Positions 1-13,793 of a stretch of 64,000 nucleotides of DNA are shown here, piece after piece. Position 1 is the stretch's first letter. Every line of letters begins with the position of its first letter. Source of the DNA: Dasypus novemcinctus (lineage: Eukaryota > Chordata > Mammalia > Cingulata > Dasypodidae); NCBI RefSeq assembly GCF_030445035.2, contig NC_080698.1:27559294-27623293 (forward strand), in the 5' to 3' direction. A model generated the notes under the pieces. It made no database searches. It had not been told where the DNA came from and saw only the letters and a list, made by a program, of their open reading frames with translations. Position numbers and translations under genes: made by a program.

Positions 1-169
1 ACTAAAATCTTTTCTCCTTTTTTTTTTTTTAATATATAAAGCATGTCACCTGATAGCAGCTGTAAGGGGATGTGAAAAGAAGATGAAAATAAGGTAGAAC
101 CATCTGCATAGAAGCTACCATTCATTGAATATCTACTGCTGGCAAAACCGTTGTGTCCAACTCTTTATA

Positions 170-295
170 TCTATTATCTCTACTCCTACCCATTAGTGCC
201 TCGTTTTAACAGATTAAATACTGAGATTTAGGAACCTTGAGTAACTTGCTCAAGGTCATTTAGCACATCTCAGATTCTAACAGGAGTCTCTTTGC
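170..295 (-). repeat. MIR SINE fragment
   Basis: The segment reads like the reverse complement of MIR: cattagtgcctcg, acagattaaatactgagat, then aacttgctcaaggtcatttagc. It is an ancient, diverged mammalian-wide SINE. Confidence 0.65.
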
Positions 296-689
296 TCTTT
301 CCACTAACTTTTTTGCAACCCAGAAAATAGTTAAAATAATAATCTACAGTTCATTTAAAATCATTCTGGAAGCATCTGTGGCTCATCAAATATGTGGAAT
401 GTCCTTTATTTCAATACTATCTCTTGACTTTCCTGTCACCTGTAACCTAAGTTTCTTAGCCAACAAAGCTTAAAACTTTGGAATGTTAGAGAGGCAATAC
501 TGTAGTATTAGACACAACTTGAGAGATCTTGATGTCCCACAGCTTTACTTTATAGATGAGAAAGCAAAGATCCTAAGGTTATGGATCCTGTTAATAGGAA
601 AGGCAGGCTGGAGCCCATGTGTCATATTCCTGATCCCTCCTTTTGTCAGCAAACGGGCTGCTGCTCTTGTCTCTAACTTATCCTTAGGC

Positions 690-1090
690 CCTCTCATTTA
701 ATTGCCAAAGCTCTATCACCCATTTTTCCAAAACACTCCTTCTAGCTTAGTTAAGGCCCCATTTCCCACTCACTTCCACACTTTTGCAGTAACCTTCTAA
801 CTGGTAAAGCACCACTGTATCTATGTCCCTTTCCAGCTCACTCCAAGTTTTGAATCCTTTCTAGAGCCTTCTGTTTTACGTCAGACCTCTTCAGGATGGT
901 ATTTATGGTGCCCCACAATAGGACACCAGCCTACACATTTCCCTTATGTATGCCCCACTTCTCCTTATCCCCATATCAGCCAACCTACAGGGCTATTGTT
1001 CCCAACAGGTTTTCTTTGTGCTTTTCTGCTTATTGTTCCTTTCCTTCAGAAGATCTTACCCCTGCCTTCACCTATCAAAACACTATGTTT
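690..1090 (+). repeat. Possible L2 fragment
   Basis: The pyrimidine-biased text with phrases such as aaccttctaactgg resembles the 3' region of L2, but it is too diverged for certainty. Confidence 0.3.
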
Positions 1091-2039
1091 TCTCAAAGCC
1101 TGGCATGCATCTTCCATTAGCTATTATAAGTGAGTGTCCATTTATATCAGACCTAGCAAGGGGACAGGGACTCAACCTGAGTCATACCTACTGATATGGT
1201 TGAATCAAAAGCCCCAAAGCAATCTTATCAAATAATCTAATCAAAGGCTGAACTTAAGGCAATCAGAGAGTGTCACACCCAGAGTAATAGATTAGTTTAC
1301 AAACATAATTCTCTTTTTGGGATTCATGAAATAATCTCAAACTGCCACATATATTAATAAATTTACTCTGTTTCCTTAGGAATATCATTGAAACGGTAAA
1401 TATCCTTTAACATATTTTATGTTCTGGTAGTATTCGGTCATTCCTTTTCTCTATTAATATATTTTGATTTAGGAAGAGAAGTTTTCACAGATACTTTTAT
1501 TATATTGATCTTTTTTAGTATTGGTATGATGCTGCATTCTTTCCATAATGGTATGGGAAGAGAATAAAAGCCCCACTAAAATACAAATATAAAAAATAGA
1601 GAATTTCATAGCAAAGGATTTTCTATATAGACTTGAATCGTTTTTTCAATTTTATTTGATATGAAAGGCTACTTCTGTTAGGCAGTCCTTGTGTGAATCA
1701 GTGTTAGACCCTCATAGTTTTAAAATTCAGTCAATGTGGTCCTACATCATTACTTAAGTAGAAGATAGCTGTGGCTTTTATATTAATATTTTCTATTCAG
1801 CTGACAGTTTTTCAGATGATTCGTTGTTACCCTGTTTCTTTTAATGATGGGACTCTAAAAGGTTTGCCTTTGCCACACTTGTTTCCTATTTAACAATACC
1901 TCTCTTCTTTTATAACTGCTAAAGTCATCTATATTACAAGATTTTACCTTAAAAACAAAATAAAACAAAAAACCCCTCAGTGTCCAAGAAATAGCTTAGG
2001 CATCTTTAAAAAACTATTATTACATTTGTTAATCAATAA

Positions 2040-2872
2040 AAATTGTGCCTTGAACATTTTTTTAAAAAAACAAATCAATTTTGATACATATTAATAAAGC
2101 ATAGTCAATCCAAAGTGTACAATGAATGATATTTGACATCACATAGTTGTGTGTTCATCACTTCAGTCATTATTAGAGCATTTTCATTATTTCAATAATA
2201 CTAAAAATTAAAAAAAACAACCCACAAACAAAATATTCATTATCTCTCAATCTGCTGTACATAGCTGCTATTTCTGCCTGTCTGGCTTATTTACTTATTT
2301 ATTTAAAAGCAGTTTTATTGAGATATGTTCACATACCATGCAGTCTATCTGAAGTGTATAATCAATGGCTTTTAGTATTATCACAATGTTGTGCATTTAT
2401 CACCACAAAAAATTTTAGAACAATGTCATTACTCTAAAAAGAAAAACTCCACACCCCTTAGCAGTCACCTCTCAATCCCTCTGTCCTTCCCCAAACTTAC
2501 ATAACCACTAATTTCATCCTTATAAATTGATTTATATTTCCTTTTTATAAATGCAGTCATGGAATATATACTACTTTGTGTCTGGTTTCTTTCTCTTTGT
2601 ATAATGTTTTTTCCCTTGATATTAACATCTTGTAACAGTAACATATATTCGTTAATATATGCAATATTAAATATGCAATATTACCCATATAACACATGAG
2701 GCTTTACGATGCTGTACAGTCCCATGTAACATTTTAGCTTTCCTTTTAGTAATTTATGTGACTTTAGACTTCCTCTTTCAACACTTTCATACCCATATAA
2801 TAGCACTCCTAGTTACAAACATTATGTTGTGCTTCCACTTTTTTTATTCACTTCCAAAGATTAACACACGTC
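2040..2872 (-). repeat. LINE-1 3' fragments, two adjacent antisense pieces
   Basis: Two stretches each begin on the + strand with an A/T-rich tail (about 2057-2070 and 2287-2308) and continue with related text (caatccaaagtgtacaatg and cagtctatctgaagtgtataatc). Both look like the 3' end of xenarthran L1 read backwards. The second resembles the first, so they are separate insertions of one family. Confidence 0.6.
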
Positions 2873-3853
2873 TTTTTTTTTTTTTTTTTAACTATTTCTG
2901 GGCTCGTTAACCTTCAGATTTCCATTTTCTAAACTCATTCTGTTTTCTGGTGACCCATGTTCAAGTTATTAACTCCATAAGATTGCACAATATATTTAGT
3001 CCACAATAGCACAATCATACCATATTTATCTTTTGGGTCTGGCTTGCTTCCCTCAACACAATGTCCTCAAGGTTCATCCATGTTGGCATATATTTTACAG
3101 TATCATTTCTTCTTATAGTTGTATAGTATTCCATCATGTGTATATACCACAGTTATTTACCATTCATCTGTTGTTGGACACCTGGGTTGTTTCCATCTTT
3201 TGGCAGTCGTGAATAAGGCCACTATGAACATCAGTGTCTGTTCATGTCACTGCTCTCAGTTCTTCTGGGTATAAACCCAGTAATAATATTGCTGGGTCAC
3301 GTGGCAAATCTGTATTCAACTTCTTTAGGGTCTACCAAACAGTCCTTCATAGTGGCTGTATCGTTCTACATGCCCACCAACAGTGAAAAAGTGTTCCTAT
3401 CTCTCTACTTCCTCTTCAACACTTGTAGTTCTCTTTCTTTTTAATAGTGGCCATTCTAATAGGTATGAAATGATATCTCATTGTAGCTCTGAATTACATT
3501 TCCTTAATAATTGCTAATTATGTTGAACAGTTTTTCTTGTGTTTTTGTGCCATGTGTATTTCTTCTTTGGACAAATTTCTATTCAAGTCCTTTACCCATT
3601 TTTTAATTGGGTCATTTGTCTTTTTATTGTTGAGTTGTAGCACTTCCCTATATATCATGGATGTTAAACCCTTATTGGACAAGTAATTTCCAAATATTTT
3701 CCACTGAGTTGGCTATCTTTTCATCCTTTTAACAAGGTCCTTTAAAGTGCGCAAGTGTTTAAATTTTGAGGAGATCCCATTTTTCTATTTTTTCTTTTGT
3801 TGCTCACGCTTCAGGTGTAAGATGGAAGAAACCACCACCTACCATAAGATAAT

Positions 3854-4360
3854 TTAAGATGCTTCCCTACATTTTCTTCTAGTAGTTTTATAGTCCTGGC
3901 TTTTATATTTAGGTCTTTGATCCATTTTGAGTTGATTCTTGTGTAGGAAATGAGTTAGGGGTCTTCTTTCATTCTTTTGGTTATAGATATCCAGTTCTCC
4001 CAGCACCATTTGTTGAAGACTGTTTTGTCCCTTTAATGTGGACTTGGTAGGTTTGTTGAAAACCAGCTGGCCATAGAGATGAGGGTTTATTTCTGTACTC
4101 ACAGTTCTATTCCACTGATCAATGTTTCTATCTTTATGCCAATATGCAGTTTTGACCAGTGTAGCTTTGTAATATGTTTCAAGGTCAGGCAGTGAAATTC
4201 CTCCCACATTACTCTTCTTTAGAATGCTTTTGACTATTTGGATGCACTTTCTCTTCCAAATGAATTTGGTAATTGCCTTTTCTAATTCTGTAAAGTAGGC
4301 TGTTGGAATTTTGATTGGTATTGCATTGACTCTATAAATGAGTTTGGGTAGGATTGACAT
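3854..4360 (-). pseudogene. LINE-1 ORF2 remnant (C-terminal thumb region)
   Basis: A 168-codon open stretch starts [18 protein letters not shown] and contains FIWKRK and [18 protein letters not shown]. These are recognisable L1 ORF2p motifs just after the reverse-transcriptase core. It is the longest surviving open piece of the 5-kb L1 and is not a host gene. Confidence 0.9.
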
Positions 4361-5571
4361 CTTCAGGATATTTAGTCTTCCAATCTATGAACATGGAATG
4401 TCTTTCCATTTTCTTTAGGTCTTCATTGGTTTCTTTTAGCATTGTTTGGTAGTTTTCTGCATATAGGTCCCATACTTCCTTGGTTAAATTGAGTCCTAGG
4501 TATTTGAGTCTCTCTGTTATTATAAATGGAGTTTTTTCCCCCTGATTTCTTCCTCAGATTGTTCAATATTAGTGTACAGAAACGTTGATTTTTGTGTATT
4601 GATCTTGTATCCTGCCACCTGACTGGACTTGTTTATTGAACAAGACATTGTATTGAATACAATGTCGACGTTTCTCCATTGAATACGATGTTGACTGTGG
4701 GTTCTTTATATATGCCCTTTATTATCTTGAGGCATTTTCCTTCTTTTCCTATCTTTCAAAGAGTTTTTATTCAAGAAAGGATGCTGGAGTTTGTTGAGTG
4801 CCTTTTCTGCATTGATTGAGAGGATCATGTGTTTTTCCCCTTTATTATGTTAATGTAGTGTATTATATTAATTGATTTTCTTATGTTGAACTACGCTTGC
4901 ATACCAGAAATAAATCCCACTTGATCGTGGTGTATAATTATTTTGATATGCTGTTGGATTTTGTTTGCAAGTATTTTGTTGAGAATTTTTGCATCTGTGT
5001 TCATTAGCGAGATTGGCCTATAATTTTCTTTTCTTATAGTCTCTTTATCTGGCTTTGGTATTAGGGTGATGTTGGCTTCATAAAATGTGTTGGGTAATTT
5101 TCCCTCTTCTTCAGTTTTTTGGAAGAGTTTAAACAGAATTGGTGTTAATTCTTTTTGAAATGCTTGTTAGAATTCACCTGTGAAGCCATCTGGTCCTGGA
5201 CTTTCCTTTGTTGGGAGATTTTTGATGACTGATTCAATCTCTTTAAATGTGATTGGTCTAAGTTCTTATATTTCTTCTAGTATCAGTGGAAGTTGTTTGT
5301 GAATTTCTAGGAATGTGTCCATTTCATCTAGGTTTTCTAATATGTTGGCATACAATTTCTCATAATATCCTCTTGTAATCCTTTTTATTTCTGTGGGACC
5401 AGTTGTACCTTTTCTGCTTTCATTTCTGATTTTATGTATTTGCATCTTGTCTCTTTTCTCTTTGTTAGTCTACCTGGGGGTTTGTGAATTTTATTGATCT
5501 CAAATAACCAGCTTTTTGGTTTTCTTGATTTTCTCTATTGTTTTGTTCTCAATTTGTTGTTTGTTTGTTTG

Positions 5572-5672
5572 TTTGTTTTTGCTTTTTAGGAGGAACCAGA
5601 GATTGAACCTGGGACCTCATATGTGGGACACAGGTGCTCAACCACTAAGCTATATTCATTCTCCTCTCAATT
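5572..5672 (-). repeat. DAS-SINE monomer (tRNA-derived) inside the L1
   Basis: An A-tail appears as repeated TTTG on the + strand, then the tRNA-like head reads backwards: ggaaccagagattgaacctgggacctcatatgtgg as recognised in two parts, gattgaacctggga (B-box side) and aaccactaagcta (A-box side). It splits the surrounding L1, so it is younger than that L1. Confidence 0.75.
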
Positions 5673-8159
5673 TCATTTATTCTGCTATAATCTTTATTGT
5701 TTCTTTTGTTCTGCTTGCTTTGGGATTGGTTTGCTGTTCTTTTTCTAGTTTCTCCTGTTGTTTAGTTATGTCTTTGATTTTAGCTCTTCTTTTTAAAATA
5801 TTAAGTTTCAGGGCTATAAATTTCCTCTCAGCACTGCCTTCACTGTATCCCATAGTTTTGATAAGTTTTGTTCTCATTTTCATTCATCTCAATATATTTA
5901 CTAATTTCACTTACAATTGCTTCTTTGACCCATTGATTATTTAGGAGTGTGTTGTTCAGCTTCCACTCCTTTGCAATTTTACCTCTTTCCCATCTATTAT
6001 CAATTTCCATTTTCATTCCATTTATGATCTGAGAAGATACTTTGTATAATTTCAGTCTTTTTTATATTTATTGAGACCTACCTTGTGGCCTAACATGTGG
6101 TCTGTCCTGGGGAAAGATCCATGAGCCCTTGAGAAAAACATATAACCTGCTGATATGGTATGCAACATTCTGTATATGTCTTGTTAGGTCCAGCTCATTT
6201 ACATATTGTTCAAGTCCTCTGTTTCCTTGTTGATCTTCTGCCTAGTTGTGTATCTAATGATGTAAGTGCTGTTTTGAAGTCTCCAGATATTATTGTAGAG
6301 ATGTCTATTTCCTCTTTCAGTTTTGCCACAATTTTCACTATGTATTATGCACCTTGGTTAGGTGCACTGACTTTTATGACTGTTGTTTTATCCTGGTGGA
6401 TTGGCCCCTTTTTAATATAGAGTGGCCTTCTGTATGTCTTATAACTTTTTTGCTCTTAAAGTCTATTTTGTCCAATATTAGTACAGCTAGCCCTGCTCTT
6501 TTTTGGTTACTGTTTAATGGAATATATTTTCCCAGCATTTCACTTTCAACTTGTTTATATCCCTTTGTCTGAGGTGAGTCTCTCGTAGGCAGCATATGAA
6601 TGGCTCATTTTTAAAATCCATTCTCTCAGCCTATATTTTTGGTTGGGGAGTTTAATCCATTCATAGTCAATGATATTACTGTAAATGTATTATTTACTTC
6701 CACCATTTTATTCTTTGGTTTTCATATGTCTTATCTTATTTTCATCTGTCTTTTTACTCTTTTGGTTATCTTTTCTACTATTCTTGGCTTCTACACTCTC
6801 TTCCAGGCCTCTCTCTCCTCTCTTTTTTTTTTTTTTCAGCCTGTAATTCTCCCTTTAATATTTCCTCCAAAGGTGGATTCTTTTTTATAAACTCTTTTAG
6901 TTTCTCTTTGTTTGTGAATATTTTAAATTCACCTTCATATTTGAAGGATAGTTTTGCCAGATAAAAAACATCTTGGCTAGGAATTATTCTCTTCAGTTTC
7001 TTAATTGTAGCATACCATTCTCTCTCACCTCCATGATTTCTGATGAGAAACCCACCTAAGTCTTACTGGGCATTCCTTGGATGTGATGGTTTACTTCTCC
7101 CTTGCTTCTCTCAGAATTTTCTCCTTATCTTTGATGTTTGACATTCTGAGTAGTATGTGTCTTGGAGTAGGTCTATTCAGATTTATTCTGATTGGGCGTA
7201 TACTGTGCTTCTTGGATATGTGCATTCATTTCTTTTATGAGTGTTGGGAAATTTTCAGCCATTATTTCCTCAAATTCCTTTTCTGCCCCTTTTCCCTTCT
7301 CTTCTTCTGGAACTCCCCATGACACCTATGTTGTTGCATTTCATGTTATCATTCAACTCTGAGCCCCTCATCATTTTCTCCCATTCTTTTCTCTGTTTTT
7401 TTCTTTCTTCAATTTCAGTTGTTTTGTCTTCTGTATCCCTTATTCCTTTTTCTGTCATTTTGAGACTGCTGTTGTATGCCTCTAATATGTGTGTGTATGT
7501 GTTTTATCTCACCTATCATGCTTTTCATTCCCTTGAACTCTGTTACTTTTCTAGTCAGGTTTTCAGATTCTTTGTGTTCACTCAGTGTCTTCTTGACATA
7601 TTGTCTTCCAACTCATAAAATTTGATTTTGGAAACTTGTATGAATCTTGTTGATTAGTTGTCTCAAATCCTGTGTCTCTTCTGAGTCTTTGATATATTCC
7701 TTTGTGTAGACCATTTCTTTCATTTTCTTAGTATGACTTGTAAGTTTTTGTTCATGTCTAGGCATCTGATTAGGGTGGTAGGTTTACTCTGTTGTTCAAT
7801 TTCTCTCTGTTTTGTAGGGATTTAGTGGCAGGAGGCTGTGTGTTGCTGCTGTTCTTTGATTCTTGGTTCAGTCTGTTCTAAGTCTTTAGGATTGTCCCTG
7901 TCAGTTACACAATCTGGGCCCTGAACCCAGTAATGGGTTTCAGACCTACTTCCAAGGGCCTTGGGGAGTTAGGCTGTAAAGGCTGGGAAAAGCCTCTTAC
8001 TCATTTACTTTCAATTCCTCACATGCACTTCCTTGTTAGCCAGCAGATGGTGATCTTTGTAGCACTGTCAGTTCAAAGCCTGGTTGGGGAGTGTATGCTG
8101 TAACACAGACTGGATCAGTGTGATAGTGGTTCCTGCCTGAGCCTTACAAATAAAACTTA

Positions 8160-8285
8160 CTCAGAGATAGTCCTTCAGTCTTAGCTGGTATCCCTTTCTC
8201 TTTTCCCCAGTAGGAAAAGATATTGTAAGCCACTGAGATTTGAGGGTTGTTTTGTTACTGCAGCAAAACTTTGATATAATCTGAT
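8160..8285. repeat. Possible LTR or transposon remnant
   Basis: The text taagccactgagatttg followed by tgttactgcagcaaaac resembles the end of an old mammalian LTR family. The family and orientation are uncertain. Confidence 0.3.
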
Positions 8286-10859
8286 TTAACTTTTTTGCTT
8301 CTCCTTTTATTAGCTATTTTTTCACCATATTTTAAAATCTACATCAGGCCCTGTATTCTATTTCCTGTCTCTAATTTATCTCTTAATTGTCTGATATGTA
8401 TGAATTACCATTGTAATTTTGGCCAAACACTGATTTTCCATAGAGTATTCCCAAGTTATATAATAGGACCCAATTCTACCTAACAACCGAAGAAAAGATA
8501 ACCAGTAAATTGGGGCTAGTGTTTTGTGACAGTTTAAACTTCACTTAAAATTATTCTGCTGTGAAAGCATGAATTCTTCTAAATTTACAAAGTGGAATAT
8601 TTGTGAATTTAAACACTCTGGCTTTAATGCTATTTTCCATTATCTTAATGAGTAAGAGTGAATTAGAGAAACATTTATGGAGTGCCTTCCACAGCTAGTA
8701 TTTCCACAGCTAGTATGTTTTCATATGTACATTTATCTGACCTGTTGGCTTAACTGTCCAACAAATACATTGAGATATTTATTTGTATTTTATCCCTTTT
8801 GTATATAACTAATATTCAGCTTTCTTTTTTTCTTATTCAGCTCTCAAAATATCATTCAAATAAATATTTGTAAATCAATAACTGGTGAGTGTAAAGAGCA
8901 TTCATTTGACTTTGAGCCAGGATTCTATTTTTTTTTTTCCTATCTCAAATTATGCAGTTGAGTTTCCCTCATTTGGGGAAATCCCACGGGTCAGCACATT
9001 CAGAGTGTGATGGGTAAGCCTTGCCGAGGTTCTACTCTTATTCGGTCACTTGCCTTGTCCCCTACCTTCTCCTCCTTTGCCTTTCTGCCATTCTCTTTCA
9101 TGTGAAAAATACTTCTTGAGCACTCTGTTTTGCAAGGTGTTTGGATATAATGGGAAGTAAGGCAAACACCTGTACTTGCTTGTCCTTATCAAGATTACTG
9201 TCTTCTCTTTAGCCCCTTCTTTCTTTTCTTCTGACAATACTATAGATAGATTGGTATGTACTACATTGCCATGTAGACTACTTTTCCTCACTTTATGTTA
9301 ATGGAGCTGCTTTAAAATGTGCTTTTAACACCTCTGGGTTATTTTGGAAAATTGTGGGGTGGTAGTGAGGGAGAAAGGAAGGAAGGTAGGTGTTGATAGA
9401 TAGGAAAATAGGTAGATTGGAAGAGAGAACAAGTTAGTCAAATGGCCTAATCATCGTAACAAACTTATTTTTATATTTCATGATTCTTTTGAAGTTGTGA
9501 TTTTTTCATAATTGCACGAAGGGCGAATCTTTACTAATGATTTGAATAGTAAGTGAGAATGTTTATTACTCCCATCTAGTCTTTTATTTTTATTTTCTAG
9601 GGTTTGGGAAATCAACAATTAGAAAATCTTTATTATCAGAAAAACAAATTGCTTCAGAAATTGGGACAATCTGGGTAAACAAGCCCATATCTTAGTTTAA
9701 CATGGACATTTGGTGGATTAATAAGCAAAATCATCTACTTTTTATTCTAGTGCTTTTTTACTTACATTTCCTCACCCTACTTTGTTCCTTTCTGAGTAAA
9801 GATACACTAATATAAAGGCTAGAAAGGAAGGAAGGAGTTGCAGGTGAAGAAGACTGACCCATGCATGTTATTGCCATTTTCAGCTACAGGGGAAAAAAAC
9901 AAAAACAATTCTAAGAAACAACCTGGGTGTATTTTGTGAAGGATTAAAGTTGAATGCAAATTCCAACTGAAAACATCTGTTTCCTGACTCTGTGCCAGAG
10001 TTCTAACATCTTGACAGGAATTCTGGTTTTGAAATTTCTGAGTCTCAAACACCCCCCACAAGTATTTTCTGGCTGTTATCTTAGGGCTTAAATCAACACT
10101 GCTTAACATATTGGAAATGACTATGTGAAGAACTAAAAATGAACTCCGTTTGCTTCTTGTGCACATGCAGAAAGCTTTTCAAATTTCATTAGTGAGAGAC
10201 ATCCTAGTTGTTAAATATTATTGTAGGAACTGTGGGGTGATCCATAATCCATTAAAGGAAACCAGTGAAAATGATCCCTGAAGGAATCAGTGTTTGTGTA
10301 TATATATTTGTGTATGTATATATAAAGATTTTTTTAACTTTCCTGAATTAAATGGCAAAATTTTAAAAGTATTTTTCAAATTTTATTTCTTGAGAATCCC
10401 AACTCCCAAAATTAGTTCCTTATGTTTGTTGTTGTTTTTTTAGATAGGGCACAACTTATATCTACTCTGACCTCATATTTACATTCTTCTAAGTCAGATA
10501 TACTTTAGTAATTTTGATACTATATACTCCACTGCGTAAGTAATGCTTTTTTAGACTCCTGGAAGCAGTATTAAATCTTAAAGCAAATATGGAATATTAG
10601 CTAAGGATCAGTTACTATTCAATGCTGTATTTGAATCACATACATGCAGTGTGAAAGCCAATGTGATTTTGTGATATTTAGTTTGACTAATTTGTTAAAT
10701 TGAGCTTGTTACTTAAAGGAAGATTTCTTTGTGTTCTAATTTACCTGTTAACAGTGGATGTTTCTGAAGATGATTGTGCTAAGGCAGTGCTAATAGTGGA
10801 CATTAGCCTACCATGTTGTAGCTAGATAAGTTCAGAGATAACATATTTATAATCTGTAT

Positions 10860-11220
10860 GATATATTTAGAATATTCTTCATATTAGAAATGATTGCTTA
10901 AAAAAGTGTTTATAAGAAAAAATTTAGATATAAGCTTCAGTGAGGGACAGTTAAATATTATGGAATACTATGCAGTAGGCAGAAAGAATGGCAGAGCTAT
11001 ATTAATTATCATGGAAATATCTGTGGAAATATTGTTTAGAGACAAAATTGTGAAATTATATGTATATCATTGTTTAATTAGAAAAAAACTTGGAACTAAA
11101 TGTATACAGAAAAATGAGAAGATAAATACTGAATTATTAATGCAGTTAACTGTGGCAGGAGGTAAAAGCTTATTTGACCTTTGGTTTTAGACTTCTGTAT
11201 TTGAATTTTAATAATGAGAA
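10860..11220 (+). repeat. Old LINE-1 3' fragment
   Basis: The phrase aatattatggaatactatgcagtag followed later by a decayed adenine-rich stretch matches the typical 3' part of ancient L1M elements. A 98-codon open frame here is accidental. Confidence 0.5.
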
Positions 11221-11512
11221 TGTAGTCATGCTTTACTTGCTTACTTTTTTATTATAATGGAAAATTTCAAATAGGTACATAGTAAACAGGATAATATAAT
11301 GGGTGAAGTACTTATCACCAAGCTTTAACAGTTATCAATATTCTACCTTTTTTTTTTCAAATATACTTCTGCCTATACTACACCTACAGTGTATTTGTAA
11401 AAAAAAATACATATCTATATACATTGAAATGCAGAAATCATAGGTGCATACTTAAAAATTTTTTTTTTTTATGGAATACTTTCAAACTTACAGGACAACC
11501 ATTATAAAAATA

Positions 11513-11600
11513 ATGGGAGCAGATGTAGCTCAAGTGGTTGAGTGCCTGCTTCGCATATTTGAAGTCCCAGGTTTGATCCCTGGTATCTCCTAAAAACAAA
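11513..11600 (+). repeat. DAS-SINE monomer
   Basis: The tRNA-like head gggagcagatgtagctcaa, gttgagtgcctgctt and ggtttgatccctgg (A and B box regions of a tRNA-Ala-like promoter) is followed by an A-rich tail. It lacks the extra domain of the chimeric SINEs. Confidence 0.75.
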
Positions 11601-12792
11601 CAAAAGAAAAAATACTAATACAAACTCCACTGAGACAACTTCAGCATTCCCCTCCATGCCCATTACCCTTTTGTATTACCCAAATGTACCAATTTCATTA
11701 TTTTGCCATATTTTCTATATCATTCTATTAATTTGTCTGTTGTTTCTCTTTCTATTTATCAATCCATTTTCTGAACTGTTGAGAGTAGGTTGTATATATC
11801 ACGCTCCTTGAACATTAATTCTGATGTCCATTTCATAAGAATAAGGATATTCACTTATATAGCCACCTTAAGTGCAGTTATCAAGTTCAAGAAAATTGAT
11901 ATGAATATATAGCTTATATAGTCTGTATTCCAATTTTTCACATATCCCAGTAGTGTCTCTTTGAACTCCTCCTTTGCAACATTCAATCCAAGATCACGTA
12001 TTGAATTAATTTGTCATTGCTCGTTCTTCCTGCCTCCTCTCCCTCTCCCCTCTCCCCCTTCTCGTTCTCTCTCCTGCTCTCTTCCTTTTTTGTAATTATG
12101 GGAACATGTATTCAACATAAACTTTCCCATCTCAAGCATACCATTCAATAGGATTATTCAAATTCATAAGTTGCAGTATCCTCACCACCTTCCAGTACTA
12201 AAACTTTCCCCTCTCCCCAAACAGACCTTATACTCATTATGAATTAATTCCCCATTTCCCTCTGTCCCCTACCCCTGGCAGCCTGTGTCTTAATTACTCT
12301 CTTTGTGAATTTGCATATTCTCTGATATTTTCTTTGTAGTTTCCATGGTGCTTAAATTTAACATTCTAAATCTTTAACAGTCTTTTTTTTTTTTTAACAG
12401 TCTTATTTGCTTAGATACCAGCTTAACTTCAATGGTATATACAAATTATATTCGTAAACCCTTGTGTCCCCTTACCTTTATGTATTTCTTGTCACAAATC
12501 ATATTTATACATAATGGGTCAAAAACAACTGATTTATCATTATATTTCATCTGTTTGCCTTTCGGATCCTGTAGGAAGTAAAAAGTAGAATTATAAACCA
12601 AAAGTATTTATTTACTCATGTTGTTACCCTTACCAGAAATCCTTATTTCTTCATGTACCTTCTGTCTGTGGTCTAGTGTCTTTTCCTTTCAACCTGCAGA
12701 ACTGTCTTTAGCATCCCTTTTAGGACCAGTCTAATGGTGACAGACACCCTCAGCTTTTGATTATTTGGGAATGCCTTAAATTTGCCCTCAAT

Positions 12793-13207
12793 TTTTTTTT
12801 TTTTTAAGATTTATTTATTCCACACACACATACCCACCCGTTGTCTACTCTCTGTGTCCATTTGCTATGTGTTCTTCTGTGTCCGCTTGCGTTCTTGTCA
12901 GGTGGCATTGGAATATGTGTCTCTCTTTGTTGCATCAGTTTGCTGTGTTAGCTCTCTATGTACTGACTCCACTCCTGGGCGGGCTGCGTTTTTCGCATGG
13001 GGCAGCTCTCCTTGCGGGGCACACTCCTTTCACGTGGGGCACCCCTATGCGGGGGGCATCCCTGCATGGGATGGCATGGCATTCCTTGTGCATGGCAGCA
13101 CTGTGCGTGGGCCAGCTCACCACACAGGCCAGGAGGCCCTGGGTTTGAACCCTGGACCTCTTATATGATAATTGGACACTCTGTCAGTTGAGCCACATCC
13201 ACTTCCC
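12793..13207 (-). repeat. Chimeric DAS-SINE
   Basis: A poly-T run and tttatttatt at the left are the tail. The tRNA-like head is at the right (ggaagtggatgtggctcaa on the - strand) with the B-box region near 13138-13155. The roughly 180-nt extra domain lies between. The open frames over it on the + strand are artefacts. Confidence 0.88.
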
Positions 13208-13793
13208 TGCCGTTATTTTTGAAAGATACAGAATTCTTGATTGGCAGTTTTTTTGCTTTCAGCACTTAACTTATGTCACCCTACTGCCTTCTTGTCTCCA
13301 TGGCATCTGATGCGAAATCAGCACTTAATCTTACTGAGGCATCTTTGTACGTGATGCCTCTCTTGTGGCTTTCCGTATTTTCTCTTTATCTTTGGCATTT
13401 GAGAGTTTGGTTATAAAATGTTGCGTTGTGTATCTCTTTAGGCCTGTTTGGAGTTCATTGAACAACTTGGATCTCTTTCTTTTAATTTGGGAAGTTTTCA
13501 GCCATTATTTCTTTGAAAATTCTCTCTGCCCCTTTCTTTCTTCTCTTCATGGGACTTCTGTAATGCATACATTGGTATGCTTGATTGTGTCCCACAGGTT
13601 TTTCATGTTCAGTTCACTTTTCTTCATTCTTCTTTCTGCTCCTCAGACTGAATGGTGTCAATTGTCTTCTAAGTTGTCTGATTCTTTCTTCTGCCAGCTC
13701 CAATCTGCTCTTGAAACCCTCTGTGGAATTTTTAATTTCTGTTACTGTGGCCTTCAGCTCTTCTTTGGTTCCTTTTCAAAATTTCCAAAAGGT

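Larger units (their letters stand above)
2873..8110 (-). mobile_element. LINE-1, about 5 kb, antisense to SLC25A26, decayed
   Basis: A run of about 17 T at 2873-2889 is the poly(A) tail of a - strand insertion. Reading leftward from about 6.6 kb, ORF2 remnants appear in order: an endonuclease-region piece at 6595-6374 (KRAGLAVLILDKIDFKSKK), reverse-transcriptase-region pieces at 5883-5677 and lower, and a 168-codon open piece at 4360-3854. ORF1-like antisense text covers about 7.0-7.6 kb. Stops and frameshifts break both frames, so it is inactive. A monomeric SINE has inserted at 5572-5672. The 5' limit is approximate. Confidence 0.85.

Noticed and set aside
10894..11190. A 98-codon open frame on the + strand
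   Set aside because: The DNA resembles an old L1 3' end, and the start and composition give no sign of a gene.
11513..11600. A true tRNA gene
   Set aside because: It has A- and B-box-like text but no cloverleaf that closes, and an A-rich tail follows; it is a SINE head.
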